This document shows, piece after piece, positions 10,324 to 18,470 of a DNA stretch of 64,000 nucleotides (its first letter is position 1; every line of letters starts with the position of its first letter). Below the pieces are notes generated by a model. It saw only the letters and a program-made list of their open reading frames with translations. It did not search any database and was not told the origin of the DNA. A program made the position numbers and the translations under genes. Source of the DNA: Solidesulfovibrio magneticus RS-1 (lineage in GTDB: Bacteria; Desulfobacterota; Desulfovibrionia; Desulfovibrionales; Desulfovibrionaceae); NCBI RefSeq assembly GCF_000010665.1, contig NC_012796.1, positions 1,116,001 through 1,180,000 on the forward strand, written 5' to 3'.

Positions 10324-10515
10324 ATGGAAAAGCCATTGGTGTATGCCAAAGTGGGCATAACATACGAAAAGCTAGTCTCTGATACTTTTGATGCAATATT
10401 AAATCGCGGAAACTATTCGCTAGCTTTTGATCTCAATGCAAGATTGATAGATGCACAGTCCGATGCAGCTGCTTTTTTGGTTTTGCTGGATTTTGTGGAT
10501 ATTTTCATTGAATAG
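10324..10515 (+). CDS. Small hypothetical protein, 63 aa
   Basis: A short open frame in an otherwise repeat-filled stretch, 95 bases before the receiver gene and on the same strand. The composition is protein-like (helix-prone, acidic C-terminus DFVDIFIE), but the ribosome site (AAGAAAG) is poor and I recognise no family. It could be a leader gene of the receiver or a chance frame. Confidence 0.35.
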   Translation: MEKPLVYAKVGITYEKLVSDTFDAILNRGNYSLAFDLNARLIDAQSDAAAFLVLLDFVDIFIE

Positions 10516-10610
10516 TCCAAGCTTTCTGTCGGTTTTGGCTTCATGCTTTACAAGTTTGGCTGGTTTTGTTTATTATTACAAAGGTTAGAATGGTCTTGGA
10601 GATCCTTGGT

Positions 10611-11000
10611 ATGGGAGATTGTTTTCATAAGATTTTGCTCGTTGATGATTCTGAATCGAACCGCCTGCTCGTTGAGTTGTATCTTGAAGATCATCTTTAT
10701 TCTATTACTTGCGCTTCAAATGGGATTGGCGCGTTAAAGTTTTTTGAGATTGATCTTTACGATTGTATCTTGATGGATGTTGAAATGCCGGGAATGAATG
10801 GGTTTGAAGTTGTTGAAAAAATGAGGGCTATTGAATCTCAACGGGGTAGTGGTGAAACGCCTGTGATCTTTTTGACCGCACATGATCGGTGTCAGTATGT
10901 AGACAAAATACGTAAACTGTCTAGTTCGAGGTTTCTTGCTAAGCCTATTCGGCGTATTGATCTTCTGAATAATTTGCATGAAATGATTGTAATTCGCTAA
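10611..11000 (+). CDS. Stand-alone response regulator receiver protein, 129 aa
   Basis: A single CheY-like receiver: acidic pair in 'ILLVDDSESN', phosphoacceptor Asp in 'CILMDVEMPGMNG', Thr in 'VIFLTAHD' and Lys in 'FLAKPIR'. No output domain follows. The start is at MGDCFHK because GGAG lies eight bases upstream; an in-frame ATG further left lacks such a site. It sits between two sensor kinases on the opposite strand, either of which might phosphorylate it. Confidence 0.85.
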   Translation: MGDCFHKILLVDDSESNRLLVELYLEDHLYSITCASNGIGALKFFEIDLYDCILMDVEMPGMNGFEVVEKMRAIESQRGSGETPVIFLTAHDRCQYVDKIRKLSSSRFLAKPIRRIDLLNNLHEMIVIR

Positions 11001-11092
11001 GGGGAGTGCCGGGTAATGAGGGCCACTATAAGCCGAATTATCCCTTTCTCCATTTTCAGGAGTTTCTTGGACTATCCCCTTTCCAGTTAGTC

Positions 11093-11117
11093 AAAAACGA
11101 AATTCCTTTCGTTTTTG
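11093..11117 (+). terminator. Terminator hairpin after the receiver gene
   Basis: AAAAACGAAA / TTTCGTTTTT forms a 10-bp stem with a 4-base loop ending in a T-run. Its AT-symmetric sequence lets it work in both directions, serving the receiver (+) and the kinase at 11138-12289 (-). Related hairpins are at 7224-7247 and around 12387-12412. Confidence 0.7.
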
Positions 11118-11137
11118 GGGTTGCCGATTGGAATGAA

Positions 11138-12289
11138 CTATTTACCTTGGTTGCATTTCGGTATGTTCACCCAGAACACGGTTCCGTCAGGTTCCTCTGA
11201 AGTAAAGCCTACTTTTCCACCAAGATAGTTTTCTGTGAGTAGTTTTATGGAGTAGGTGCCAAGTCCACGGTCTACTCCTTTTGTTGAAAAGGATCTTTTG
11301 AAAATCTGGACTTTGACATGGTCGGGTATGACTTTTCTACTAGCTACCCAAAATTTTGCAAAATCACCGTTATCGTCTAGTCCTATTGTGATACTACCAT
11401 TTTCAGGCGTAGCTTCTAATGCATTGATGACCATGTTTATGATAACGCGCATGAGTAAAGTGTAGTCTGATAAGACCTGGACGTTGACGCTGTTGGGGGA
11501 AACAACTATTTTCTTCCCATAAGCCTTGGGGTGGGTGCGGTACTCGTTTGCTACAAGGTTGATTAGCTCGATGCCTTGTAAAGTGAGCATGGAAAGCTTA
11601 TATTCTTTGTTCTCAAGCGCAAGTAGTTGTTTTTGTTTTTTGATTTCTTCTACTAGGCCAAACAGTGACGCTTGGACAAGGCTCATTAACTCTTTGCTTT
11701 CTTCTGGAACTTCGTCAAACAAAGTGTCGAGCAGGGCTTTTGCTCCTCCGGCAGCATTAAGAATGTCGTGAAAAAAGATTCGTTCTAGTATTTTTCTACG
11801 TTTTTCGTCTTCTATGTCTACGATTGTGACAACGTAGTATTTTCCATCTTCAACGTCCCATGGTGAGACAAATATCCGAAGGTCTTTCGCCGAGCTTTCA
11901 TCGTCATGTTTGATGAGTAGTTGGCAGTCGTGTTGAGTTTTTGAATTGTTTATCATGCTTTCTAGGACTGCTTTGAGTGCGCCACATTCTCTGCAAAATG
12001 TAGAAGTACCACAACCTGCTTCTTCAATATGTGCGTAAGTGCACCCCATAGCTTCACCGGGACGCAGCCCTAGAAAACTTCCTAGATCAGCGATGCCGAG
12101 GATGTCTAAAAAAGCTTTGTTGCTAAAAACGATCTGTCGGTGACTGTTTAAAACAATTAAAGGAAGAGGAAAGAAGTCAAAGTAGCTAGAGCAGATGTGC
12201 CCAGAAAGCTTTTCTCTTTCTTCTTGGACCTCATGGATGCTCAGTCGTTCTGGGGGGGCGCATTTGGTGTGTAATGGGTTGCTTTCCAT
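11138..12289 (-). CDS. PAS sensor histidine kinase with cysteine cluster, 383 aa
   Basis: A soluble kinase (no membrane helix). An N-terminal PAS-like sensor (about 35-165) contains several cysteines, in 'GCTYAHIEEAGCG' and 'FCRECGA', spaced as if to bind a metal or respond to redox. Next come a HisKA-like helix with 'FFHDILNAAGG' around the likely phosphoacceptor His and an HATPase domain with 'NMVINALEATPENG' and 'GLGTYSIKLL'. The start at MESNPL is preferred because AAGGA lies seven bases upstream. No partner regulator is fused; the receiver at 10611-11000 is the nearest candidate. The metal or redox role is inference. Confidence 0.85.
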   Translation of the reverse strand: MESNPLHTKCAPPERLSIHEVQEEREKLSGHICSSYFDFFPLPLIVLNSHRQIVFSNKAFLDILGIADLGSFLGLRPGEAMGCTYAHIEEAGCGTSTFCRECGALKAVLESMINNSKTQHDCQLLIKHDDESSAKDLRIFVSPWDVEDGKYYVVTIVDIEDEKRRKILERIFFHDILNAAGGAKALLDTLFDEVPEESKELMSLVQASLFGLVEEIKKQKQLLALENKEYKLSMLTLQGIELINLVANEYRTHPKAYGKKIVVSPNSVNVQVLSDYTLLMRVIINMVINALEATPENGSITIGLDDNGDFAKFWVASRKVIPDHVKVQIFKRSFSTKGVDRGLGTYSIKLLTENYLGGKVGFTSEEPDGTVFWVNIPKCNQGK

Positions 12290-13145
12290 GTTCATATCCT
12301 TGGGGATATTTTGTTCAAAAAAATACAGACCTCAACATGCTGTGTTTTGCATGCTTTTGTAAAAAAACTAGTTCGCTAGCTGATCAAAAACGCATTGAAT
12401 TTCGTTTTTCAGTTTAAGGTAACACCAAGTAAACTTCCCAAGCCGCGACCGATGGAGTAATCTCTGACCTGTTCCAAGTCCAGCTGAGCAGCGCTGGGAC
12501 AACCCGGGACTGATCCTGGCCCAAGATACCACGCCGTTAACAAAAGGGGAATCACCGGAGCAGGGCAGTCCACCTTCTGGAGGCGTGCATGTCCGGGGCT
12601 TACACGAGATTTTTCTCAAATAAATCTTTCTTTACAAGGGTATCTAATCCCAGTTTTTCGACAACACATGCTTCCCCTTAGTTCCAAAAACGCGGTTCGC
12701 CGCGTATTTGAGCACCTCACCCTACTGAAAATGGCAGGAGTCTGCCATCCACCAGCAAGATTTCACTTTCAAAGATAATATTGCTACGTTTTTGCTTTGA
12801 TTTTCAGTGTTTTTGGTTTCTGCAGGTGATCCGATCCATAGTGGCCAGTGTTTTTCAAGTGCCGAATTTCTAGACTTTTCGGTGATTTCTCAATTTTGCA
12901 GGCTCCTGCATTGAGTTTGACCGGCCCAAGTTCCTCCTTTCACTCCCGAAACCGATTTGATATCCTCTTTGCAGGTCGTTGCACTCTCGTCCTGGAAACA
13001 GTAATGTTACTGTTAAGGACGAGCTATTCAAAAAAATGAAATTTATGGACATATAGAAACGATCTTTGACAACTGAAAAGAGGGAGGCGAGTTAGGTAAG
13101 AATTCTACTCGCCTCCTTCTGAAAGAGTTTTTTTGAGTTAATTGA
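12290..13145. repeat. Gene-free spacer: repeat B copy 3, palindromes, hairpin
   Basis: No gene is supported. It contains an AAAAACG...CGTTTTT hairpin near 12387-12412, dispersed repeat B (12405-12605), palindromes at 12731-12748 (ATGGCAG-GAGT-CTGCCAT) and 12897-12910 (TGCAG-GCTC-CTGCA), and a 10-bp hairpin GGAGGCGAGT / ACTCGCCTCC at 13083-13116. This is the edge between the sensor genes and the mobile-element core. Confidence 0.6.
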
Positions 13146-13177
13146 GGCTAGGATACCTCTGTCAAGGTATCCTAGCC
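13146..13177 (-). terminator. Strong hairpin after the integrase gene
   Basis: GGCTAGGATACCT / AGGTATCCTAGCC form a perfect 13-bp stem with a six-base loop, five bases past the integrase stop. There is no clear T-run, so it may act as a terminator aided by other factors or as a recombination-related palindrome. Confidence 0.55.
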
Positions 13178-13181
13178 CCGA

Positions 13182-14306
13182 TTACGCTGTCAACAACTCA
13201 GGCAAGAGTCGAACGGCTCTTTCTTTCTCGCCCTCCATGTAGTGATAATAGGTGTCCGCCGTCATCTTTACAGTGGAATGTCCCATCATCTTTGAAACGG
13301 CCGCCAAGTCCGCACCTTTGCGGAGTAACGTCGTCGCAAACAAGTGCCGAAGATCGTACATCCGGGTAGGGTAATTGATCCCGGCTCGCTTGCATGCGTT
13401 CTTGAAAGCTTTCCGAATCGTCGTCAGCTTTCGCCCCATGTACTCAATCACATAGCCAGTTTGGGACTCTGCCTGCTCCTTCTCCAAACGCTTCAGAAAT
13501 TCCGGGTTAATCGGAACTGTCCGGTACGTCTTGGTTTTGCTGGCATAGATACGCACGGTGCCGGCTTTGAAATCCACATCTTCCCAACGAAGTGACAGAA
13601 GTTCTGACTCGCCGGGGCGGGTGCCCAGGTTGAAGCAGACTTCCATCGCCCACTTGAGATGAGGTTCCGCATTCGCCATAATCTTCTTGGCGTCGTCCAG
13701 GGTGAGCTTCATGTCCCAGGGCTGGACCTTGGGTTTCTTCCAAATCTTCAGAGGATTGACACTGGTGAAGCCATTGTCGATTCCGAAGTTGAAGATGAAA
13801 CTCAAGTAATCACAGTACTTATTTACGGTATACTGGGAACGGACTTTGCCTGTTCGGCTGCTGACACCCTGGAAGTGAATGATGAATGGCACCATGTCGT
13901 CCTGATAAGTCAGGTCGTTCACGGGTTTGTCGCCAAGTACCGGAATGAATACGTGGTTAACCAAGTGCTCGATGTTTCGAATGTGCTTCTCCGTCCGGCC
14001 TGATGCCTGCATATGCGCCAGATACTTCGACCCAAGGTCAGAGAGGAGCATCCCAGAGGGTTGCTGGCCCAAGACCTGGCTCGTTGGGGTATCCGTTGTG
14101 CTCCCTGTTTGCGCCACCTGGACAGCGGCGGTCACCGACTGAGGATCAGGGACGGGAAGTCCTTTCGCCAGAGCCTCCTGGACGGCCCGGTCAAAGTACT
14201 GGGCTTTGGCTTGAGCGAGATCTCCCCTGCCGAACGACTTGTCGTGACGCTTGCCGTTATGATTCCAATAAACCATCCACCGCTCGTCGCGTTGATAAAT
14301 TCCCAT
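13182..14306 (-). CDS. Tyrosine recombinase / phage-type integrase, 374 aa
   Basis: A site-specific recombinase that inserts and excises mobile DNA. An N-terminal arm-binding segment opens with 'GIYQRDERWMVYW'. A SAM-like core-binding domain lies at about 85-190, and the catalytic domain carries Arg in 'LGTRPGESE', Lys in 'SKTKTYR', 'YDLRHLFAT', His in 'MMGHST' and nucleophile Tyr in 'TADTYYHY'. All active-site residues are present, so the enzyme looks functional. GC content is higher than in the sensor genes to the left. It may have driven island entry at tRNA-Val, although it lies well inside the island. Confidence 0.92.
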   Translation of the reverse strand: MGIYQRDERWMVYWNHNGKRHDKSFGRGDLAQAKAQYFDRAVQEALAKGLPVPDPQSVTAAVQVAQTGSTTDTPTSQVLGQQPSGMLLSDLGSKYLAHMQASGRTEKHIRNIEHLVNHVFIPVLGDKPVNDLTYQDDMVPFIIHFQGVSSRTGKVRSQYTVNKYCDYLSFIFNFGIDNGFTSVNPLKIWKKPKVQPWDMKLTLDDAKKIMANAEPHLKWAMEVCFNLGTRPGESELLSLRWEDVDFKAGTVRIYASKTKTYRTVPINPEFLKRLEKEQAESQTGYVIEYMGRKLTTIRKAFKNACKRAGINYPTRMYDLRHLFATTLLRKGADLAAVSKMMGHSTVKMTADTYYHYMEGEKERAVRLLPELLTA

Positions 14307-14348
14307 ACAAAGACTCTTTAAGTTATTAAGTTAGGCAAAAGGTTAGAT

Positions 14349-14450
14349 ATGACAAACAACGAAGTTGATCATCTCATGGAAGCTGTAAACGAAATCGATA
14401 GAAGCAAAAGGGGCAAAGCACCCCTTTTGAAGAAAGCTAAATGGTATTAA
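14349..14450 (+). CDS. Possible 33-residue peptide between the recombinases
   Basis: ATG at 14349 has AAAAGG six bases upstream. The peptide is charged (opens MTNNEVDHLMEAVNEIDRSK and ends KKAKWY). It lies between the two recombinases on the opposite strand and overlaps the end of the second by 14 bases. Small basic peptides near integrases are often excisionases, but this one is too short to judge. Confidence 0.3.
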   Translation: MTNNEVDHLMEAVNEIDRSKRGKAPLLKKAKWY

Positions 14451-14994
14451 GCAATATCTCTTCGACTTCCTCCTCTTGCACCCCAAGATATCTTCTTGTT
14501 ATCGAAGGGCTGCTATGATTTAAACGTTTTGCCAAAACTTCCCAGCTTACACCGAAAGTTTTTCGTTGGTGGTAGCACCAAGTCTTTCGTAGTGAATGGG
14601 CTCCGAAATTGCCGACGAGGTTAATCTCGTCTGCCCATCGTTGCACCATCTGCGTGACGGCATAGGTAGTTATTGGGTAGTTCCTCCCTTTCCTGCTTTT
14701 AAACAGGAAATGATCATCTTTCAGATCGATTGTTCGCAAATGCTCTTGGAGAGCAGTCAGGATTTCCTTATTCATAATGAACACGTTGTCCTTGCCTGTC
14801 TTCTTCTCCTTGACGGCGATTCTATCGCCAATCTTGCAGATTTTGACATCTCCGATCTTCAACGCAAGGATGTCTTGCACTCGAAGTCCAGAATTGATTC
14901 CCATGATGAATAGGAGTCGATCCCGGTGGTTGTCGGTTAAAAGCTTCTTGATGCTCTTAATATTCTTCAAATCGATGATGGGGTCGACTTTCAT
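14437..14994 (-). CDS. Short tyrosine recombinase, 185 aa
   Basis: A catalytic-domain-only tyrosine recombinase: Arg in 'INSGLRVQD', Lys in 'KKTGKD', 'HSLRKTW', His in 'RLNHSS' and nucleophile Tyr in 'ITRRYLG'. The residue set is complete. It lacks the usual N-terminal core-binding domain, which is typical of some small plasmid and phage recombinases. The start MKVDPI is supported by GGAGG eight bases upstream. It is unlike the neighbouring integrase, so it probably has its own target, such as dimer resolution or another element. Confidence 0.88.
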   Translation of the reverse strand: MKVDPIIDLKNIKSIKKLLTDNHRDRLLFIMGINSGLRVQDILALKIGDVKICKIGDRIAVKEKKTGKDNVFIMNKEILTALQEHLRTIDLKDDHFLFKSRKGRNYPITTYAVTQMVQRWADEINLVGNFGAHSLRKTWCYHQRKTFGVSWEVLAKRLNHSSPSITRRYLGVQEEEVEEILLNTI

Positions 14995-15130
14995 AGGTAA
15001 CTTCCTCCAAAGTTCGATTTTGGTTTTTAATGAGGGGTAGACGTACATTCAAAACAGGGGGAGGGCAGGAGGGGCCAGGTTAGCTGGCGCGATCCTCTTG
15101 AAATCCAAAGACTTTCCTTGGGCTTCGCCC

Positions 15131-15164
15131 CCAATGTACGTTTCTACGACAAATCGTACATTGG
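15131..15164. promoter_or_regulatory. Inverted repeat upstream of the short recombinase
   Basis: CCAATGTACG and CGTACATTGG form a perfect 10-bp inverted repeat with a 14-base spacer. A related half (ACGTACATT) occurs at about 15043-15051, next to the recombinase frame. It is a candidate operator or recombinase binding site; the sequence does not decide between them. Confidence 0.45.
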
Positions 15165-15325
15165 CTTATGATAGTATATCTGTATTTTCTTGCTCAAAAT
15201 TGCTTAAGGAGCGTCAAGGCCGAGCTGAATGATTGACTCCTGAAAGTCGCCATCAACATTCGCACAAAAGATGAAACAAAGAATAATGCCACGCAATTGC
15301 TTGCATGGCACTATCCAACAAGGCG

Positions 15326-15688
15326 TCAATGCTCGATCTTGGTCAGAACGATAGAACCGTTCTCCACCATCACCGTGAACTCGTCACCTTCAACCAGTTG
15401 AAGTTCTTCGAGTCCAAGGTTTTTAAGATAGAGTTTGATTTCGTTGTTCTTGTTAACCTTGGGTCTGGTAGAGCTTTTAACGTACATCCCCTTGACTTCG
15501 TAAAAGTGGCGATCATCGCTCATCAACTTTAAGACGTACTGCTTTAGCGTTTGCTTGTGGGTAATCCCAAGCTTTTCCATGATTTCGCTGGCAGAGTTAT
15601 TGTTCTTGATGCACTCTCGAAGCAACGTTGGATTGTATTTCGACTCAAGCTTCATTCCCTTGGCAGGTTGATCTTCCTTCTTCGACAT
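15326..15688 (-). CDS. HTH / AbrB-like small protein, 120 aa
   Basis: A putative DNA-binding protein. The middle looks like a helix-turn-helix ('SASEIMEKLGITHKQTLKQYV'-type segment, about 34-56); the C-terminus ('EEDE'-rich, '...LVEGDEFTVMVENGSIVLTKI') resembles the swapped-hairpin fold of AbrB/SpoVT regulators. The start MSKKED is chosen because AAGGAG lies seven bases upstream. A paralogue of the same layout is at 43070-43390. The family is not one I can name; a regulatory role is inference. Confidence 0.7.
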   Translation of the reverse strand: MSKKEDQPAKGMKLESKYNPTLLRECIKNNNSASEIMEKLGITHKQTLKQYVLKLMSDDRHFYEVKGMYVKSSTRPKVNKNNEIKLYLKNLGLEELQLVEGDEFTVMVENGSIVLTKIEH

Positions 15689-17106
15689 AACAAATCTCCT
15701 TGTTGGTTTTGTATAAGTAAATATCTGTCGGTTGCTCTTGAAACGACAATAAGGAAACAAAGTAAATTAACAGAAAAATTTCTTGTTTACTCAAAAGCTC
15801 TCATAAAACACACCAAATAAGCGATTTACCGTGTATTTTAATTCATAAATGTTGGTTTTGATCATGTCGGAAACGTGGATTGGCCGTAGGACGCGAATCC
15901 TGGCGTTTTTGGGGTCGACGTGAACCTGAACATGGGTGCAGCCCCGAAAACCCCAGGACGGGGCAATTTGGAGGGGGGCTTTTTTGAGGGTGTCCAGAAA
16001 AGTGGAGGACAACGGTAGGTAAACAAGCAAACGACACCGCGCCGTTCGATATTCCGCAATCCCAAGATAATTGAACAAAAAGAAGCTTATCCTCGTTAAA
16101 GGACAAGCTTCGCTAGCATTTTCGGCCGACCCCAGGCATCAACTTCTCATTGACACCCAGAATCAGCCCCAAGATCGAAAGAATTATCGCTAATTCAAGC
16201 TTCTTGTTCTTTCTGTACGTTCGGTTTTCCCGAATACAGCTAGATGAGATGATGCAGCGCTAGGCAAATTGTTTTTTTTATATGGTAATTGTAAAATTTT
16301 ACACTTTTTGTTGAATCTTACGATATGTCTTGACTTTATACTATCTTTCTGAACGAATTTTTCAATTTTTTACTGCATCATCTCATGGTTCCTTACGAAC
16401 CGCAGCCACCCATTGGTACAAAGATTCCTTGTCTTTTATGTACTTATGGGCTTCCCGTGGTCAAATCGGTGTCCGTCTTTTCAACATCCCGAGCATAATC
16501 GCCTCAATGTGCTAAAATGAATTATTCATTAGATTTCGAACGGCCATGGTTCTCATCCTACACATTGGCCACCACTGCTTCATCCCTAAGGATTTCGGGC
16601 TACTGAATCGTCTCAACCACTCATTTGCCTTGATTGCTCAATAGCAACTGGTTCATCTCATGGATTTTGATTCAAAAGGAAGTGATCATCTTCTTTTTCA
16701 TGAGACTCTTCGTTTTTTGACTTTTTGGTAGCCAGGACATTTAGACCTGACTTCCTGGACGCCGATACTTCACGGCTCCCATGACCAAATTTAATTTTTC
16801 TGATCGAAAGATTGTAATCAATACATACCTTGTAGATACAAAGTGTATAATTTTTAATATCTATCAAGATATAAGGATAGCAACAGCTAAAATTCTTGCT
16901 ATTTTCCATTAGACGAACACTCGATTCGTTGCTGATTAATCTGGAGATGGAGTGGAGTGCAACGAAGATCATTGTTGCTTGGTATGATCTATATTTTCTT
17001 GATCTTTTAGCTAAACAAGTATGTTTTCGTTTGGTTCGGCAGGTCAGAACAAAACTTTACAGATATAACATGGGATAGAGTGCAGCACTGCATTTTGATA
17101 ATTTTG
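15689..17106. other. Long stretch without a convincing gene
   Basis: About 1.4 kb. It contains a GC-rich repeat (A2, 15866-16013, + orientation). Around 16109-16250 the minus strand has a protein-like tail without a start codon ('LELAIILSILGLILGVNEKL'), and around 16380-16440 another ('YQWVAAVRKEP'); both may be gene remnants. Frames at 16658-16972 (-) and 16896-17078 (+) have no ribosome sites. The DNA looks like decayed coding sequence. Confidence 0.5.
15866..16013 (+). repeat. GC-rich dispersed repeat, copy A2
   Basis: Starts TCGGAAACGTGGATTGGCC and includes CCCCAGGACGGGGCAATTTGG and GGGTGTCC, landmarks shared with the other copies. It is the most diverged full-length copy seen. Confidence 0.55.
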
Positions 17107-17191
17107 TCATGACGGAGCGGTGGTCATGAATACCAATCTGTCGCCTTCATGGGGTCCATGAAGTATGCCCCTCCGGTGGAGGGGCTTTTTT
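17107..17191 (+). ncRNA. Candidate structured RNA: three hairpins ending in a terminator
   Basis: Three perfect stems follow one another: TCATGAC / GTCATGA (17107-17129), TTCATGG / CCATGAA (17146-17162) and GCCCCTCC / GGAGGGGC (17167-17185), the last followed by six T. The last is a textbook rho-independent terminator on the + strand, yet no gene is supported upstream on that strand. It is therefore either the 3' end of a small RNA or the remains of a lost gene. Confidence 0.45.
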
Positions 17192-17506
17192 AAGCATCAT
17201 TCTGGCCGATAAAAGAAAAGGGGGAAGCAATAGAAGCATCCCCCAAGGTGTTTACCGCAAACTCAGTAGTTATAAAGTATAATTTGATTTTCGATGGATA
17301 GCGTTGGTTATGCTCCAATGGTTCGAATTTTAAAAACAACACGATTTTCAAAATGGCAGCTTCCTGCCATCGCGCACCCCAAAACATAGCGACTTTCGAT
17401 GAAATCCACCGATCCAGCTTGTTATAGAGAACAGGACCTAAACAAATAAAAAAGGGTGGACGCGCGAAACGCCCACCCCTCCAATGGCAGCTTCCTGCCA
17501 TCAGGC
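17192..17506. repeat. Spacer with two identical palindromes
   Basis: No gene. Two copies of TGGCAG-CTTC-CTGCCA lie at 17354-17369 and 17485-17500, the second ending six bases from the stop of the TGT-like gene, where it could also act in the transcript end. Confidence 0.55.
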
Positions 17507-18412
17507 CTATTCAGGCAAGTCAAACCCCAACGCACGCTGCTGCTGGGTGATAATTTCTTCAAGCATGTAGTAATAGAGCATGTTGACAACTCCACGGAAC
17601 AAGTCGTCTTCCTCTCCCATGAGATCGGTGATAATCATCCCATGGTACACTTCCAGGTAGTCCTCGAAATCATGAAGGTAGTCGTAGTCACGGTAGTAGA
17701 TGGTTCCCCTCGGCGGCGTACCTTCTTGATGCTTCGGAAAGTAAATCTTGTCAGTCTTGTCGAAACCGCTCCGCTTAGGGTTCCAGTAAAGCACAACTCC
17801 AAGGCTCGGGTACTTGGCCCAGGAACTGGAGTCGCAGGACCAGATCGGGAGCTTGGCCATGAGCCGGTACTCACTGCTGCCGAAGAAATGAATCCTGGCT
17901 CCGGCATTGTGGAGCTTCATGACAACGGGCTTCACATTCTTGAGCGTCGTCCGTCCTGCGCACTGGCCGATAGCGACCGTTTTATGCACCGGGAGCCCGC
18001 GAGCGATGATCTTGTCGGCGTCATCGTTGTAGATGTTGTGAATGACGGGGACAACGGGGATACCTGCCTGTTCCAGGTCGATCTGGTACTCCAGATTCTT
18101 GTAGTAGGAATCCAGGCCAAAATGCAGGTCGAAGTTGAAGATCAAATCCCAAGCCCCGGGGTTGTACTGGGCAAAGGTTTTAAACTTCGGATACAACTCC
18201 TCGGGCGTCTGCCTAGCTCCAGGCTTTTGCAAGCTGAAAACACCGCTATCCAGAATAATGCTCCGATACAGGGAACGATCCCTGTGCAAAAAGTGAGGCA
18301 GGTCGTTGGCCAGCAAGGCATAGGACAACAAGATATTCGGCATCAGGTTGGGATGGCGCTTGGCAAATTCCCGCAGGTGTCGAATCGTCATGGATGATTG
18401 ATAAATACGCAT
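17507..18412 (-). CDS. TGT-fold transglycosylase-like protein, 301 aa
   Basis: This resembles the tRNA-guanine transglycosylase superfamily, in the branch that includes phage and DpdA-type base-exchange proteins. Visible family-like motifs are 'ILDSGVFSL' (about 53-61; Asp equivalent to the DSGG motif), 'FNFDLHFGLD', 'IPVVPVIHN', 'VAIGQCAG', 'IHFFGSS' and 'CDSSSWAKY' (about 194-202). Such enzymes swap guanine for a 7-deazaguanine base in tRNA or DNA. The classical TGT zinc cysteines are not evident. Start: AAGGAG seven bases before ATG, with a strong hairpin just upstream. It follows a DUF3102-like gene on the same strand. The substrate is unknown; DNA modification is one inference from the mobile-element setting. 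Confidence 0.65.
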   Translation of the reverse strand: MRIYQSSMTIRHLREFAKRHPNLMPNILLSYALLANDLPHFLHRDRSLYRSIILDSGVFSLQKPGARQTPEELYPKFKTFAQYNPGAWDLIFNFDLHFGLDSYYKNLEYQIDLEQAGIPVVPVIHNIYNDDADKIIARGLPVHKTVAIGQCAGRTTLKNVKPVVMKLHNAGARIHFFGSSEYRLMAKLPIWSCDSSSWAKYPSLGVVLYWNPKRSGFDKTDKIYFPKHQEGTPPRGTIYYRDYDYLHDFEDYLEVYHGMIITDLMGEEDDLFRGVVNMLYYYMLEEIITQQQRALGFDLPE

Positions 18413-18425
18413 AATTATCTCCTTG

Positions 18426-18456
18426 GGGCACTCCCCACATGTTATGAGGAGTGCCC
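18426..18456 (-). promoter_or_regulatory. Hairpin directly before the ribosome site of the TGT-like gene
   Basis: GGGCACTCC / GGAGTGCCC form a perfect 9-bp stem ending next to the AAGGAG ribosome site, in the 58-base gap between two same-strand genes. It could end part of the upstream transcript or protect or control the downstream message. Confidence 0.5.
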
Positions 18457-18470
18457 TTGGTCGCGAATGT

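Noticed and set aside
12636..12655. Possible rRNA fragment (GGGTATCTAATCCC)
   Set aside because: About 13 bases match a conserved 16S rRNA segment, but the flanks do not continue the match, so it is taken as chance.
16658..17078. Small genes at 16658-16972 (-) and 16896-17078 (+)
   Set aside because: No ribosome sites and no recognisable protein features; they overlap each other on opposite strands.
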